From the NCBI RefSeq assembly GCF_001905465.1, contig NZ_LISX01000002.1, forward strand, positions 619,425 to 683,424: a DNA stretch of 64,000 nucleotides, written 5' to 3'. Origin of the DNA: Kitasatospora sp. CB01950. GTDB lineage: Bacteria > Actinomycetota > Actinomycetes > Streptomycetales > Streptomycetaceae. The notes under the pieces were generated by a model. That model worked only from the letters and a program-made list of their open reading frames with translations. It did not search any database and was not told the DNA's origin. Position numbers and translations under genes: made by a program. Position 1 is the stretch's first letter, and the number at the start of each line of letters is the position of its first letter. Positions 25,467 through 33,975 of this stretch are shown in pieces.

Positions 25467-25967
25467 ATGCTCACCGTCCCGGCCGCCCCCGTCCTCGACG
25501 CCCCGCCCCGCCCACCGCTGTCGCCGAACGCGCTGCGCCGGATCGTCCGCGACCTGGCCGAGCGGCCGGAGCGCTGGCTGCACCGGGTCCGGCTGTCCGC
25601 CGAGGAGCGCTGGTACGAGCGCCTGGAGCTGGCGCAGGACTACGAGGTGTGGCTGATCAGTTGGCTGCCGGGGCAGTCGACGGGGTTCCACGACCACGGC
25701 GGCTCGCGCGGGGCGTTCGCAGTGGCGCTGGGCGAGCTGGAGGAGCTGGCGCTGGCCGGCCCGGAGCACGGGCTGTCGGTGCGCCGGCTGGCGGCGGGCG
25801 CCGAGCGGGCGTTCGGGCCGCAGTACCTGCACGATGTGCGCAACACCTCGCCGGGCCCCGCGGTGACGCTGCACGCGTACTCGCCGCCGCTGGCCGAGAT
25901 GTCCCGGTACGAGCTGCGGGCGGGCGGCCTGGTGCGGACGGCGACGGAAGGACCGGAGCAGTGGTGA
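25467..25967 (+). CDS. cysteine dioxygenase family protein
   Basis: A 166-residue cupin that should oxidise cysteine to cysteine sulfinate with O2 and Fe(II). The 3-His site is present: His75 and His77 in GFHDHGGSRGAF and His122 in YLHDVRN. Arg and Tyr for substrate binding are plausible at RW-Y..RL and in the C-terminal YSPPL. ATG 25467 follows GGAGGAG. Its stop overlaps the rhodanese start (GTGA), so the pair forms a sulfur module under the upstream leader peptide. Confidence 0.88.
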   Translation: MLTVPAAPVLDAPPRPPLSPNALRRIVRDLAERPERWLHRVRLSAEERWYERLELAQDYEVWLISWLPGQSTGFHDHGGSRGAFAVALGELEELALAGPEHGLSVRRLAAGAERAFGPQYLHDVRNTSPGPAVTLHAYSPPLAEMSRYELRAGGLVRTATEGPEQW

Positions 25968-26359
25968 CCACGGTGGACGAGCTGGTGGCGCGGGCCCGGG
26001 CGGGGCTGGAGCGGCCGGGGCCCGAGGAGGCGTGGGCGGCGGTGACGGCCGGCGCCCGGCTGGTGGACATCCGTCCGGCGGCGCAGCGCGCCCGGGAGGG
26101 TGAGATTCCGGGGGCGCTGATCATCGAACGCAATGTGCTGGAGTGGCGGCTCGATCCGACGGGCAGTCACCGGATTCCCGAGGCGACCGGACATGACGTG
26201 CCGTGGATTGTAGTCTGCTCGGAGGGCTACGCCTCGTCTCTCGCGGCCGCTTCGCTGCGGGAGTTGGGGCTGTTCCGGGCGACCGACCTGGCCGGCGGCT
26301 TCGTCGCCTGGGCGGCGGCCGGTCTGCCCACCCGTTCGGTGGATCAGGGTTTGCGGTGA
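25964..26359 (+). CDS. rhodanese-like sulfurtransferase
   Basis: A 131-residue single-domain rhodanese from GTG 25964: ARLVDIRPAAQRAREGEIPGALIIERNVLEWRLDP, the active-site loop VVCSEGYASSLAA with the persulfide-forming Cys, and LAGGFVAWAAAGLP. Coupled to cysteine dioxygenase by a 4-base overlap, it likely handles sulfane sulfur from cysteine breakdown. The ABC transporter genes start 77 bp later. Confidence 0.9.
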   Translation: MTTVDELVARARAGLERPGPEEAWAAVTAGARLVDIRPAAQRAREGEIPGALIIERNVLEWRLDPTGSHRIPEATGHDVPWIVVCSEGYASSLAAASLRELGLFRATDLAGGFVAWAAAGLPTRSVDQGLR

Positions 26360-26435
26360 CGGCGACCCGGGAAGCCGGACAGACATATTCCGATCAGTGT
26401 TCGATAATCCGCTCGGCCATCGCTAGGACCCTTCC

Positions 26436-27500
26436 GTGATCAGATTCGAGGGCGCCGCCAAGCGCCACCCCGACGGCACGGTTGCCGTCCGAGGCCTGGA
26501 CCTGGAGGTCCCGGCGGGCCGCACCACGGTCCTGGTCGGCCCGTCCGGCTGCGGCAAGACCACCATCCTGCGGATGGTCAACCGGATGGTGGTGCCGACC
26601 GGCGGCCGGGTCCTGCTGGACGGGACGGACGTCGCCACCCTCCCGGCGGCGCAGCTGCGGCGCGGCATCGGGTACGTCATCCAGCAGGCGGGGCTGTTCC
26701 CGCACCGCCGGGTGATCGACAACGTGGCGACGGTGCCCCGGCTGCTCGGCTGGGACCGCAAGCGGGCCCGGGCGCGGGCGGCGGAGCTGCTGGAGCTGGT
26801 CGGTCTGCCGCCGGAGACGGCGCGCCGCTATCCGGCGCAGCTGTCCGGCGGTCAGCAGCAACGGGTGGGCGTGGCACGGGCGTTGGCGGCGGATCCGCCG
26901 GTGCTGCTGATGGACGAGCCGTTCAGTGCGGTCGATCCGCTGGTGCGCGCCGGGTTGCAGGAGGAACTGCTTCGCCTGCAGGCCGAGTTGGGCAAGACGG
27001 TGCTGTTCGTGACGCACGACATCGAGGAGGCGGTGCGGCTCGGCGACCGGGTGGTGGTGCTGCGCGAGCACGGCGAGATCGCCCAACTCGCCGATCCGCA
27101 CACCCTGTTGACCGCTCCGGCGGATGCCGGGGTGGCCGCCTTCCTGGGCCGTGACCGGGGCCTGCGCGGCCTGGGTCTGCGCCCGGCCGCCGAGGTTCCG
27201 CTCGCCAAGCTCGAACCGGCTTACGACGGATGGCAGTTGACGCTGGACCCGGAGGGCCGCCCGGTGCACTGGGTGCACGGGGGCCGCTCCCACCCGGTGC
27301 CGGTGTTCGACCCGGCGCGGGACACCCTGCGGTCGGCGTTGGACGCGGCGGTGCTGGCCCCGTCCGGGCACGCCGTGGCGGTGGACGCCGACGGCCGGGC
27401 GGTCGGCGCCGCGAGCCGGGCCGCCGTGGTGGCCGCGCTGGCCGAGTCCGCCGCGCCGTCGCCCCAGGCGGGGGCGGGGGCGCAGGTGAACCATGCTTGA
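26436..27500 (+). CDS. osmoprotectant-type ABC transporter ATP-binding protein
   Basis: A 354-residue ATPase of the OpuA/ProV class. Walker A GPSGCGKTT, Q-loop YVIQQAGLFPH, signature LSGGQQQR, Walker B VLLMDEPFSAVD and H-loop FVTHD are intact. The C-terminal 110 residues form a CBS-like or regulatory extension (PVHWVHGGRSHPVPVFDPARDTLRSALDAA). Start GTG 26436. It overlaps the first permease by 8 bp. Operon of ATPase, two permeases and a binding lipoprotein; quaternary amines such as glycine betaine are the usual cargo, but the cysteine-oxidising neighbours leave a sulfur betaine possible. Confidence 0.9.
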   Translation: MIRFEGAAKRHPDGTVAVRGLDLEVPAGRTTVLVGPSGCGKTTILRMVNRMVVPTGGRVLLDGTDVATLPAAQLRRGIGYVIQQAGLFPHRRVIDNVATVPRLLGWDRKRARARAAELLELVGLPPETARRYPAQLSGGQQQRVGVARALAADPPVLLMDEPFSAVDPLVRAGLQEELLRLQAELGKTVLFVTHDIEEAVRLGDRVVVLREHGEIAQLADPHTLLTAPADAGVAAFLGRDRGLRGLGLRPAAEVPLAKLEPAYDGWQLTLDPEGRPVHWVHGGRSHPVPVFDPARDTLRSALDAAVLAPSGHAVAVDADGRAVGAASRAAVVAALAESAAPSPQAGAGAQVNHA

Positions 27501-28155
27501 CGGCGAGCCGCTGGTCCGCTGGCGCTGGCTCGGCGACCACCTCGGCTATCTGGCCGGCCTGACCGGCGACCACGCGGTGATCGCGCTGGTCCCGGTGCTG
27601 ATCGGCCTGCTGCTGGCGCTGCCGCTGGGCCTGGCCTGTACCCGCTGGCCGCGGCTGTACCAGCCGCTGGCGGCGGTGTTCAACGTGGTGTACGCGCTGC
27701 CGTCGCTGGCGGTGTTCGTGGTGCTGATCCCGTACACCGGCCTGGCCACCCGGGAGACCGTGATGGTGCCGCTGACGTTCTACGCGCTGGCGGTGCTGCT
27801 GCCGACCACGGTGGACGGGCTGCGGGCGGTGCCCGAGCCGGTGCGGCAGGCCGCGACCGCGATGGGCTACGGTCCGTGGCACCGGCTGGCGGCGGTCGAA
27901 CTCCCGTCCGCCGTACCGTACTTGATAGCGGGCCTGCGGGTCGCCGCGGTGTCCTCGATCTCGCTGGCGGCGATCGGCGCGCTGATCGGCCGGGGCGGTC
28001 TCGGCTACCTGTTCGTGGACGGCTTCCAGCGGACGTTCCCGACGCCGATCCTGGCCGGGATCGTGCTGGTGGCGCTGCTGGCGCTGGTCTGCGACCTGGT
28101 GCTGGTCGCGGCCCGCCGGCTGCTCGCGCCGTGGGCGGCGGGGGTGGCGCGGTGA
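27493..28155 (+). CDS. osmoprotectant-type ABC transporter permease (first)
   Basis: A 220-residue inner-membrane protein with five or so helices and the BPD transport motif (VRQAATAMGYGPWHRLAAVELPSAVPYLIAGLRVA, the EAA loop). NVVYALPSLAVFVVLIPYTG is typical of OpuCB/ProW-like permeases. Start ATG 27493 lies within the ATPase gene end; its own stop overlaps the next start (GTGA). Confidence 0.9.
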   Translation: MLDGEPLVRWRWLGDHLGYLAGLTGDHAVIALVPVLIGLLLALPLGLACTRWPRLYQPLAAVFNVVYALPSLAVFVVLIPYTGLATRETVMVPLTFYALAVLLPTTVDGLRAVPEPVRQAATAMGYGPWHRLAAVELPSAVPYLIAGLRVAAVSSISLAAIGALIGRGGLGYLFVDGFQRTFPTPILAGIVLVALLALVCDLVLVAARRLLAPWAAGVAR

Positions 28156-28868
28156 ACTGGCTGACCTGGCTGAACGACTTCTTCGCCGCCCCGGCGCACC
28201 GCTCCGGGCCGGACTCGGTCCTCCACCGGGTCCTGGAGCACCTGGTGTTCTCCGCCGAGGCGCTGGCCCTGGCGACGCTGCTGGCGGTGCCGCTGGGCCT
28301 GCTGATCGGCTACACCGGGCGCGGCCTGTTCCTGGTGACGGCGCTGACCGGCATCGCCCGGGCGCTGCCCACGCTGGGCCTGGTCACGCTGGCGGTGCTG
28401 CTCGCGGGCGTCGGCGACACCGCGGTGCTGCTGCCGCTGACGGCGCTCGCCGCGCCGCCGCTGCTGGTGGCGACCGCCGAGGGCATCCGCGGCACCGATC
28501 CGGACGTCCGGGACGCGGCCCGCGGCATCGGTCTGACGCATCCGCAGACGCTGTTCCAGGTCTGCCTGCCGGCCGCGCTGCCGACGCTGCTCGCGGGGGC
28601 CCGCACCGCCGCCGTCCAGGTGATCGCCACCGCCACCGTCGCCGCCTACGTCGGCCTCGGCGGGCTCGGCCGCTACGTGATCGACGGCCTCGCCACCCGC
28701 GACTTCCCGACCACCGTCGGCGGGGCGCTGCTGGTGGTGCTGCTGGCCGTCGCCGTCCAACTGCTGTTCGCCCTGCTCATCCGGTACGCGACCCCACGCG
28801 GCGCGCGCACCGTCCGTGTTGATGAACCAGCGGGCTCTTCGCCCGCGCTGTCGAAGGAATCGATATGA
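28152..28868 (+). CDS. osmoprotectant-type ABC transporter permease (second)
   Basis: A 238-residue permease, homologous in layout to the first: GIARALPTLGLVTLAVLLAGVG, then DVRDAARGIGLTHPQTLFQVCLPAALPTLLAGARTA as the EAA loop and TATVAAYVGLGGLGRYVIDGLATRD. GTG 28152 overlaps the previous stop; its own stop overlaps the binding-protein start. The two permeases should form a heterodimer. Confidence 0.9.
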   Translation: MNWLTWLNDFFAAPAHRSGPDSVLHRVLEHLVFSAEALALATLLAVPLGLLIGYTGRGLFLVTALTGIARALPTLGLVTLAVLLAGVGDTAVLLPLTALAAPPLLVATAEGIRGTDPDVRDAARGIGLTHPQTLFQVCLPAALPTLLAGARTAAVQVIATATVAAYVGLGGLGRYVIDGLATRDFPTTVGGALLVVLLAVAVQLLFALLIRYATPRGARTVRVDEPAGSSPALSKESI

Positions 28869-29779
28869 CGACCCGTCCGGTCCGAACCGCCGTCGCCGCC
28901 GCCGTGCTGATGCTCGGCGCGGCGGCCTGCTCCTCCTCCGGCGGAGGCGACCCACTGGCCGCGAAGTCACCCGCCGCGCAAGGGGGTTCGGGGAAGACCG
29001 TGGTGGTCGGCTCGGCGAACTTCCCGGAGAACGTGCTGCTGGCGTCGATCTACTCGCAGGCGCTGCAGGCCAAGGGCGTGAAGGTGGAGGAGAAGTTCAA
29101 CATCGGCAGCCGGGAGGTGCTGTACGGGCAGCTCCAGTCCGGCGCGCTGACGGTCCTGCCGGAGTACAACGGCGCGCTGCTGGGCTACCTGGACGCCAAG
29201 TCGACGGCCACCGGCAAGGACGCGGTGAACACCGAACTGACCGCGAAGCTGCCCGCCGCGCTGGGAATCCTCGACTCCGCGCCGGCCGAGGACAAGGACT
29301 CGCTGACGGTCACCCAGGACACCGCCGACCGGCTGGGCCTGAAGTCGATCGGCGACCTCGCGGGCAAGGCGCAGGACCTGGTGGTCGGCGGCCCGCCGGA
29401 GTTCAAGTCGCGGCGCGAGCAGCAGTTCAAGGACGTGTACGGCCTCACCTTCAAGGAGTGGAAGCCGACCGCCGACACCACCGCCAACGCCCTCAAGGAC
29501 GGCACTGTCCAGGTCGGCAACGTGTTCACCACCGACCCGAAGATCGTCCAGCTGAAGCTGGTGTCGCTGAGCGACCCGAAGAACCTGTTCAGCTCGCAGA
29601 ACGTCACCCCGCTGGTCAACAGGGCGGGCCTGGACGCCACCGGGGCGGCCGCGCTGAACGCGGTCTCGGCGAAGCTGGACACCGCCGGGCTGACGGCGCT
29701 GATGAAGCGCGTCGCGGTGGACAAGGAGGACCCGTCGGCGGTCGCCAAGGACTGGCTGAAGAGCAACGGCCTGAACTGA
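28865..29779 (+). CDS. osmoprotectant-type ABC transporter substrate-binding lipoprotein
   Basis: A 304-residue ProX/OpuCC-like binding protein. Lipobox near GAAACSSSGGG anchors it; the mature domain starts VVVGSANFPENVLLASIYSQALQAKG, followed by GSREVLYGQLQSGALTVLPEYNGALLGYL and VTQDTADRLGLKSIGDLA. ATG 28865 overlaps the permease stop (ATGA). Aromatic residues for a cation-pi cage cannot be placed with confidence. Followed by a strong terminator. Confidence 0.9.
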   Translation: MTTRPVRTAVAAAVLMLGAAACSSSGGGDPLAAKSPAAQGGSGKTVVVGSANFPENVLLASIYSQALQAKGVKVEEKFNIGSREVLYGQLQSGALTVLPEYNGALLGYLDAKSTATGKDAVNTELTAKLPAALGILDSAPAEDKDSLTVTQDTADRLGLKSIGDLAGKAQDLVVGGPPEFKSRREQQFKDVYGLTFKEWKPTADTTANALKDGTVQVGNVFTTDPKIVQLKLVSLSDPKNLFSSQNVTPLVNRAGLDATGAAALNAVSAKLDTAGLTALMKRVAVDKEDPSAVAKDWLKSNGLN

Positions 29780-29789
29780 CCCGCACCGC

Positions 29790-29832
29790 CCGTCGGCCCC
29801 GCACCCCTCGGCATCGGGTGCGGGGCCGACGG
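29790..29832 (+). terminator. terminator of the ABC transporter operon
   Basis: CCGTCGGCCCCGCACCC at 29790-29806 pairs perfectly with GGGTGCGGGGCCGACGG at 29816-29832 around a 9-base loop. Confidence 0.82.
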
Positions 29833-29870
29833 CATGTCAGGACACCTGGTGGGACGGACAGTTAGGAGTC

Positions 29871-29896
29871 TTGACAGATGAGTGGTCCAGACCAAC
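29871..29896 (+). promoter_or_regulatory. -35 hexamer and DasR-like operator of the large chitinase gene
   Basis: TTGACA at 29871-29876 is followed by AGTGGTCCAGACCAAC at 29881-29896, a close match to the DasR-responsive element (AC/G-TGGTCTAGACCA-CT type). The operator falls in the -35/-10 spacer, as in known Streptomyces chitinase promoters, so GlcN-6-P-sensitive repression by DasR is expected. No dasR gene is in the window. Confidence 0.78.
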
Positions 29897-30061
29897 CATG
29901 GGAGCGTTGTTCTTCCCGACCGGAAAGCATCGTGGGGGTGTGACCACCGGCCGGGGCTTCGTACGCCCCGCACCACCCCGGCACTCCCTGAACCAGGCCG
30001 ACCCTTGCCCCGTGCCCGAACTGCGGCACGAGGCCATCCTCCCATGCCTGATGGAGCCTCG

Positions 30062-32110
30062 ATGCGCCTTCACCGACCACTCCAAGCGCTGCTCGCCACG
30101 GGCGCGATGGCGGCCGCCTCGCTGGGGCTGATCTCCGCCCCCGCGCAGGCCGCCACCCCGCTGCCGCAGCACGTCTTCGCCCCGTACTTCGAGTCCTGGA
30201 CGGGCGAGAGCCCGGCCGCGCTGGCCGCCCAGTCCGGCGTCAAGCACCTCACCATGGCGTTCCTGCAGGCCGCCACCAAGGGCTCCTGCACCGCGCTGTG
30301 GAACGGCGACACCTCGATGCCGGTGTCCAACTCGGTCTTCGGCGCCGACATCGCGACCATCCGCGCCAACGGCGGCGACGTGATCCCGTCCTTCGGCGGC
30401 TACACCGCCGACAACACGGGCACCGAGATCGCCGACTCCTGCACGGACGTCAACCAGATCGCCGCCCAGTTCGAGAACGTCATCACCACCTACGACGTCT
30501 CCCGGATCGACCTGGACATCGAGGACAACTCGCTGACCAACACCGCGGGCATCGACCGCCGCAACAAGGCGATCAAGATCGTCGAGGACTGGGCGGCCGC
30601 CAACGGCCGGAACATCCAGTTCAGTTACACCCTGCCGACCACCACCACCGGCCTGGCCTCCAGCGGCCTCGCGGTGCTGAAGAACGCGGTCACCAACAAC
30701 GCGCGCATCGACGTCGTCAACATGATGACGTTCGACTACTACGACAACCAGTCGCACGACATGGCCGCGGACACCCAGACCTCCGCGCAGGGCCTGTACA
30801 ACCAGCTGGCGAAGCTGTACCCGACGAAGACCGCCGCCCAGCTCTGGGGCATGATCGGCATCATCGAGATGCCCGGCATCGACGACTTCGGCGCCGCCGA
30901 GACCTTCACCGTCGCCAACGCCACCACGGTCTACAACTGGGCCGTCTCCAAGGGCATCAACACGCTGTCCTTCTGGGCGCTGCAGCGTGACAACGGCGGC
31001 TGCCCCGGGACCGGCGCCCGCGACGACTGCTCGGGCATCGCGCAGAACAAGTGGGACTTCAGCCACATCTTCTCGCAGTTCACCAGCTCGACCACCCCGG
31101 CGAACGACTTCTCGGTGGCGCTGAACCCGGCCTCCGGCTCGGTCGCGGCGGGCTCCGCCGCGTCGACGACCGTCAACACGGCCGTCACCTCCGGCTCCGC
31201 GCAGAGCGTCAACCTGTCGGTGTCCACCGTGCCGGTGGCCGGCATCACCGCCTCGCTGAGCGCCTCCACCGTCACCGCGGGCGGCTCCGCCACGCTGAAC
31301 GTCACCACCACCGCGGCCGTGCCGAACGGCAGCTACCCGCTGACCGTGACCGGCACCGGCGCGAGCGGCACCCACTCGGCGACGTACACCCTGACCGTCA
31401 CCGGCGGCACCACCGCCTCCGACTTCTCGGTCTCGCTGTCCCCCGCCGCGGGCACCGTGCAGGCCGGCTCCTCCGCCACCGGCACGATCAACACGGCCGT
31501 CACCTCCGGCGCCGCCGCGACCGTCGGCCTGTCGGTCTCCGGGGCCCCGGCCGGCGTCACCGCCACCGTCAACCCGGCGAGCGTCACCGCGGGCGGCTCC
31601 GCCACGCTGAACGTCTCCACCACCGCCGCGGCCGCCCCCGGCACCTACACCCTGACCGTCACCGGCACCGGCGCGGGCAAGACCCACACCGCGACGTACG
31701 CGCTGACCGTCACCGGCACCACCCCGACCGGCGGCCTGGTCAACGGCGACTTCGAGACCGGCTCGCTCGCCCCGTGGACCTGCCAGAGCGGCGCGGCCGT
31801 CGTCGGCAGCCCCGTCCACGGCGGCTCCAAGGCGCTCCAGGTCACCCCGACCGCCGGCGCCACCGGCGAGTGCGACCAGACCGTCACCCTCGCCCCGAAC
31901 CACGCGTACACCCTGACCGCCTGGGTCCAGGGCCCGTACTCGTACGTCGGCGTCAGCGGCGGCGCGACCGCCTCCACCTGGGCCAACGGCACCTCGTGGA
32001 CCAAGGTGAGCGTCCCGTTCACCACCGGCGCCAGCGGCACCGTCACGGTCTACCTGCACGGCTGGTACGGCCAGGGCGCGGTCTACGGCGACGACTTCTC
32101 CATCGCCTGA
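30062..32110 (+). CDS. secreted multidomain GH18 chitinase
   Basis: A 682-residue exported chitinase. ATG 30062 gives signal peptide RLHRPLQALLATGA..APAQA (1-30). The GH18 barrel (about 32-340) has the catalytic motif RIDLDIED with Asp150, Asp152 and Glu154 as acid, SFGGY, MTFDYYDN and the closing Trp strand TLSFWALQRDN. Two Ig-like modules of about 105 residues follow (349-450 and 454-548, each DFSV..LxPASGxVxAGSxAxxTxNTAVTSG), then a CBM-like jelly roll from 558 (GLVNGDFETGSLAPWTC) to the end. Single gene with DasR-type operator and its own terminator. Confidence 0.92.
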   Translation: MRLHRPLQALLATGAMAAASLGLISAPAQAATPLPQHVFAPYFESWTGESPAALAAQSGVKHLTMAFLQAATKGSCTALWNGDTSMPVSNSVFGADIATIRANGGDVIPSFGGYTADNTGTEIADSCTDVNQIAAQFENVITTYDVSRIDLDIEDNSLTNTAGIDRRNKAIKIVEDWAAANGRNIQFSYTLPTTTTGLASSGLAVLKNAVTNNARIDVVNMMTFDYYDNQSHDMAADTQTSAQGLYNQLAKLYPTKTAAQLWGMIGIIEMPGIDDFGAAETFTVANATTVYNWAVSKGINTLSFWALQRDNGGCPGTGARDDCSGIAQNKWDFSHIFSQFTSSTTPANDFSVALNPASGSVAAGSAASTTVNTAVTSGSAQSVNLSVSTVPVAGITASLSASTVTAGGSATLNVTTTAAVPNGSYPLTVTGTGASGTHSATYTLTVTGGTTASDFSVSLSPAAGTVQAGSSATGTINTAVTSGAAATVGLSVSGAPAGVTATVNPASVTAGGSATLNVSTTAAAAPGTYTLTVTGTGAGKTHTATYALTVTGTTPTGGLVNGDFETGSLAPWTCQSGAAVVGSPVHGGSKALQVTPTAGATGECDQTVTLAPNHAYTLTAWVQGPYSYVGVSGGATASTWANGTSWTKVSVPFTTGASGTVTVYLHGWYGQGAVYGDDFSIA

Positions 32111-32129
32111 CGATCCGTCGAGCAATGAG

Positions 32130-32169
32130 CCGCGCCCGGTCGGTGGGACTCCCCACCGGCCGGGCGCGG
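32130..32169. terminator. bidirectional terminator between chitinase and MFS genes
   Basis: CCGCGCCCGGTCGGTGGG at 32130-32147 pairs with CCCACCGGCCGGGCGCGG at 32152-32169 with one G-U type mismatch and a 4-base loop. Confidence 0.82.
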
Positions 32170-32189
32170 TCGTTCCTCCGGCGGGTCCG

Positions 32190-33449
32190 TCAGCCGCGCC
32201 GGTACAGCGGCAGGGCGGTCAGCAGCGCCAGCAGCGAGCAGCCCAGCACCACCGCGCCGAGCGCGGTCGCGGACGGGTGCCCGCCGATGCTGCTCAGCGG
32301 GGCGACCAGCGCGCCGCACAGGAACGTGCCGGTGCCGAGCAGCGCGGACGCCGAACCGGCGGCGTGCGGGGCCATGGTGAGGGCCTGCCCGTTGGCGTTC
32401 GGCAGGATCACGCCCATCGTGCCCATCAGCACGGCGAGCGCGGGCCACACCCCGGCCAGGCCGGTGTCCCACACGGTCGTGCACAGCACCACCGCCGCGC
32501 CGGCCGCCACCGCCACCACCAGCGCGGCGACCAGCAGCACCGGCCCGCGGAAGCGCTGCACCAGCACCCGCCCGTTCAGCTGGGTGACGACCAGCAGCAC
32601 GATCGAGTTGACGGCGAACACCAGGCTGTAGGTCTGCGGGGAGATCCGGTACACGTCCTGCAGCACCACCGAGGAGCCGGCGATGTACGCGAACAGCGCG
32701 CCGAACGCGAAGGTGCTGGTCAGCAGGTAGCTGCGGAACGGCCGGTCGGCCAGCAGCCCGCCGATGGCGCGGACGGTGCTGCCGAGGCCGTCGCCGTGGC
32801 GGCGTTCGGGCGGCAGGGTCTCGCGGATGCCGAGCGCGGAGCCGACGGTGAGCAGCGCGCCGAGCACCGCCAGGGTGACGAAGGTGCCGCGCCAGTCGGT
32901 GACCCGGAGCAGCTGGGCGCCGGCGACGGGGGCCAGGATCGGGGCGAGGCCGGATATCAGGCCCATGGTTGCGAGGAAACGTATCATCGGGACGCCTTCG
33001 AGGCGGTCGCGGACGATCGCCCGGGCGATCACCAGCCCCGCGGAGCCCGCCGCGCCCTGCAGCGCGCGGCCCGCCACCAGCATCGGCATCGAGGTGGCGA
33101 GGGCGCACATCACGCTCGCCGCGGTGTAGAGGGCGAGCCCGGCCAGCAGCGGGCGGCGCCGGCCGGTCCGGTCGCTGAGCGGGCCGAACAGCAGCTGGCC
33201 GAAGGCTATGCCGAGCAGCGAGCCGGTCAGCGTCAACTGGGCGGCGGGCGCGGTGGAGTGCAGGTCGGCGGTCAGCGCGGGCAGGGCGGGCAGGTACAGG
33301 TCGGTGGTCAGCGGCCCGAGCGCGGCGAGGCTGCCCAGGACGGCGACGGTGGCCGCCGCGAACGGCGCCGTGCTGTTCGCGGTGTCGGATCGGCCGGGGG
33401 CGGTGGGGACGTTCTGGTCGCCGTCGACGTCGACGGTCGGGCCTGGCAT
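32190..33449 (-). CDS. MFS multidrug transporter, Bcr/CflA subfamily
   Basis: A 419-residue transporter with 12 predicted helices. After a hydrophilic start of about 30 residues come TTDLYLPALPALTADLHSTAPAAQLTLTGSLLGIAFGQLLFGPLSDRTGRRRPLL, the Bcr/CflA signature with motif A, and ALQGAAGSAGLVIARAIVRD (motif C side). Likely proton-coupled drug or metabolite export. ATG 33449 follows GAGGAGCACC. It is convergent with the chitinase, sharing its terminator. Confidence 0.9.
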   Translation of the reverse strand: MPGPTVDVDGDQNVPTAPGRSDTANSTAPFAAATVAVLGSLAALGPLTTDLYLPALPALTADLHSTAPAAQLTLTGSLLGIAFGQLLFGPLSDRTGRRRPLLAGLALYTAASVMCALATSMPMLVAGRALQGAAGSAGLVIARAIVRDRLEGVPMIRFLATMGLISGLAPILAPVAGAQLLRVTDWRGTFVTLAVLGALLTVGSALGIRETLPPERRHGDGLGSTVRAIGGLLADRPFRSYLLTSTFAFGALFAYIAGSSVVLQDVYRISPQTYSLVFAVNSIVLLVVTQLNGRVLVQRFRGPVLLVAALVVAVAAGAAVVLCTTVWDTGLAGVWPALAVLMGTMGVILPNANGQALTMAPHAAGSASALLGTGTFLCGALVAPLSSIGGHPSATALGAVVLGCSLLALLTALPLYRRG

Positions 33450-33519
33450 GGTGCTCCTCGGGGTGGCGGGTATGCGCACCGTCCTATCGCATCCGCCCGG
33501 CCGCCCGACAGACCGGGGT

Positions 33520-33975
33520 TCAGTGCAGCGGCATTCCGCCGGGCCGGGCGCCGGCCACCACCGCCGCGTCCTGCCACCCGTACAGCTGGTCGCCGATCAG
33601 CACGACGTCGTACAGCCCGCAGTGCGCGCCGGCCTTCTTCGGCACGTCCGTCGGGAACCAGTGCGCCCGCAGGTGCACCGCCCCTACCGGCCCGCCCGCG
33701 GTGCAGCCGGCCGGCAGCGAACGGTCCGGCAGCGTCGCCCGGATCAGCCGGTCGCCCTTCTCGCCGCCCGTCAGGAACGCGACCCGCACCGCCGTGTCGG
33801 GCAGCCAGTTCGGCACCTCGGCCCCGCCCGCCTTGGCCGCCGCCCCCGTCGGGTACCGCAGCGTCTGGTCCATCCGGTCCTGCGCGTCCTGGATCGCGGC
33901 GGGCGCGACCATCACCAGCAACGCCGCCACCGCCGCCCCGCCCGCCACCACCGCCGTCGCCTGCCGCGCACTCAT
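33520..33975 (-). CDS. hypothetical membrane-anchored protein
   Basis: A 151-residue protein with an N-terminal membrane helix (ATAVVAGGAAVAALLVMVAPAAI, about 6-28) and an extracytoplasmic domain with two Cys (GCTAGG, AHCGLYDVVLIGDQLYG). I do not recognise the domain. ATG 33975 is chosen; GTG starts further up would add poor coding sequence. It lies 70 bp before the MFS transporter on the same strand and may be cotranscribed. Confidence 0.6.
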   Translation of the reverse strand: MSARQATAVVAGGAAVAALLVMVAPAAIQDAQDRMDQTLRYPTGAAAKAGGAEVPNWLPDTAVRVAFLTGGEKGDRLIRATLPDRSLPAGCTAGGPVGAVHLRAHWFPTDVPKKAGAHCGLYDVVLIGDQLYGWQDAAVVAGARPGGMPLH

